A DNA stretch of 64,000 nucleotides from Desulfopila sp. IMCC35008 (GTDB taxonomy: Bacteria > Desulfobacterota > Desulfobulbia > Desulfobulbales > Desulfocapsaceae), in NCBI RefSeq assembly GCF_010646885.2, contig NZ_CP050700.1, positions 4,986,501-5,050,500 on the forward strand, in the 5' to 3' direction. The notes under the pieces were generated by a model. That model was given only the letters and a program-made list of their open reading frames with translations. It was not told the DNA's origin and searched no databases. Position 1 is the stretch's first letter; every line of letters starts with the position of its first letter. Below, piece after piece: positions 62,692 to 64,000 of the stretch. Made by a program: the position numbers and the translations under genes.

Positions 62692-63951
62692 CCCGGATGT
62701 TGCTGATTCGCGGTACTCCGTTTTAAGGGTGCAATAGAAGGTGACGAGCAGGAACAGCGCCGATACCCCAAAGAGTATCCTGTACGAATTTGCTCCCATG
62801 GGCGATAGCATATCCAGCATTTTGCCAAACAGCATGGGAAAGCCAAAGGCGATCGGTGCTGTCAGGATCGGGGCAAAGGCAAAATAGTCTGTTGCGTCCG
62901 ATTTCCCTGAAAATTTTTTCACAGACGGCGTATACACCATATTCCTGATCGCACGCACCATGCCCAGCAGATAGCTGATAAGAAAAAAACTCCATTGTCC
63001 CGGCACTGTTATCAACAGGATCAGAGCTGTACAGCTGATACACTTTGACAGCACAAATTTCTGTTTGAGCCGAAGCAGATCAAGTGTACCCAAAAGGATG
63101 TTCACCGTAATTGAACCCGAATATATACAGCCTACAAATATCCCCGCCGCCACCGCCTGATCTACACTATAGAATTCCGTTGCGTAATTGGCATAAAAAG
63201 AGAGAGCGGTGATGACAAGATAAAAGTCCAGATCCGCCGCCAGGAAAATAAGAAACGGTTTATTGGCAACGATGCTGGCAAGTGCCGTTCGCGTATGGTC
63301 TATAAATGAGCTGTAATCCGGTGCCGGGTCGCCCTTTTCGGAGAACTCTTTTGTTAAAAGAAAAAACAGTGCCCCGATTATAAAAACGGTGCCGGTACAA
63401 ATAAACACCCAGGCACAGGATTTGGTTGAAAATGCGTATTGTTCAACAACCTTAAGAATAAAAAAGGAAGAGATGATCTTGCCGATATTCTGGGAGAGCA
63501 TCATATAACCAAGGCCCGGAACCGTTCGTGTCTCCGAAAAAATCCTGGCTAAGAAATTAAGCCAGATCGGAATACCGAACCCCAAAGCCATGGAGAAAAG
63601 AGAGTAAAAGGCGAAAAAAAGCAGAAGAATATTATCTTCATCTGCAACCAGCATCACCCAACCAAGCAGAAAAATGGCGATTGCCGGCAGGAGATGAACG
63701 AGGAGCACCACCTTTTTCTTAAAGCGGATGTTCCTTGTCAGGTATGCCGCAAAAATTGGCAGACAGGATGAGCAAAACACAAAAAGTGCTGGGACAAGGC
63801 CGATAACAAACCCTGAAGCTCCCAGGTTTTTAAGAAACAACTGCAGAAAGGTCGATTCCAGAACGATTGGAAAACCAAGTCCCCAAAAAAATTCCACAGA
63901 AGCAACACTAAAGGCGTTCCGTGAAAAAAAGAGGTTTTTCTTTCTGTCCAT
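62686..63951 (-). CDS. MFS transporter
   Basis: 421 residues, about 12 membrane helices, with the central cytoplasmic loop near residue 205 (TKEFSEKGDPAPDYSS). Starts MDRKKNLFFSRNAFSVASVEFFWGLG. General major-facilitator pattern; substrate not deducible. Convergent with the deacylase gene, with the two stops overlapping by 6 bp. Gene upstream lies outside the window. Confidence 0.88.
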   Translation of the reverse strand: MDRKKNLFFSRNAFSVASVEFFWGLGFPIVLESTFLQLFLKNLGASGFVIGLVPALFVFCSSCLPIFAAYLTRNIRFKKKVVLLVHLLPAIAIFLLGWVMLVADEDNILLLFFAFYSLFSMALGFGIPIWLNFLARIFSETRTVPGLGYMMLSQNIGKIISSFFILKVVEQYAFSTKSCAWVFICTGTVFIIGALFFLLTKEFSEKGDPAPDYSSFIDHTRTALASIVANKPFLIFLAADLDFYLVITALSFYANYATEFYSVDQAVAAGIFVGCIYSGSITVNILLGTLDLLRLKQKFVLSKCISCTALILLITVPGQWSFFLISYLLGMVRAIRNMVYTPSVKKFSGKSDATDYFAFAPILTAPIAFGFPMLFGKMLDMLSPMGANSYRILFGVSALFLLVTFYCTLKTEYRESATSGL

Positions 63952-64000
63952 CAGGTTGGATTTTCCTCGCCCTGCTCGATACAGAGCAGAATGCCGGTTT

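Overview
The window looks like chromosomal DNA of a Gram-negative, probably anaerobic bacterium of roughly 50% GC. RND efflux parts, lipoproteins and ExbB-type channels show an outer membrane, and a four-subunit 2-oxoacid:ferredoxin oxidoreductase points to anaerobic metabolism. The mix would fit a Desulfobacterota (Desulfobulbales-like) genome, but that placement is inference; no rRNA or tRNA gene was seen.

Region 1 (1-28094) is a nonribosomal peptide locus. A leftward operon runs type II thioesterase, Sfp-type phosphopantetheinyl transferase, DUF697 membrane protein, RND adaptor, RND pump, outer-membrane channel, SnoaL-like protein, then a giant NRPS that runs off the left edge. At least 4746 codons of it are present: C-A-T, C-A-T, C-A-T, C-A-T, C and the start of a fifth A domain. 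Modules 2 and 3 lie on a near-perfect 3144-bp tandem duplication whose breakpoints fall at the C-A junction. Pocket residues read by hand predict Gln for A2 and A3, Thr for A4, and possibly a basic residue for A1. A divergent rightward operon encodes a PvdE/SyrD-type cyclic-peptide exporter, a small anchored protein, an SPFH protein, a small membrane protein and a periplasmic ABC_sub_bind-type protein.

Region 2 (28098-37354) is a tight leftward operon of eight envelope genes and the best candidate for an undescribed system. It has an ExbB/MotA-like channel protein and two von Willebrand A proteins whose single N-terminal helix carries an ExbD-like Asp at residue 17. It also has an FHA-like/PEGA/SUMF1 membrane protein without the FGE cysteines, a TPR protein with a PEGA-like end, a lipoprotein, a secreted protein and a short linker protein. 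I infer an ion-driven stator with vWA domains facing the periplasm.

Region 3 (37678-51769) is metabolic: a livKHMGF uptake operon led by an M20 amidohydrolase; a broken tungstate-binding protein gene (wtpA); a methyltransferase; korDABC with an intrinsic terminator; and a CoA-transferase/HMG-CoA lyase pair next to an IclR regulator.

Region 4 (52 to 58.3 kb) is AT-rich and sparse: several secreted or membrane hypothetical proteins, a HEAT-repeat protein, a probable gene fragment and one clearly frameshifted gene. Region 5 (58355-63951) is a polar amino-acid ABC transporter operon, with tandem hairpins including a likely attenuator after the binding-protein gene, ending in an AstE/aspartoacylase-like deacylase, then a convergent MFS transporter. 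Two separate uptake systems in the window are thus each paired with an amide-bond hydrolase.
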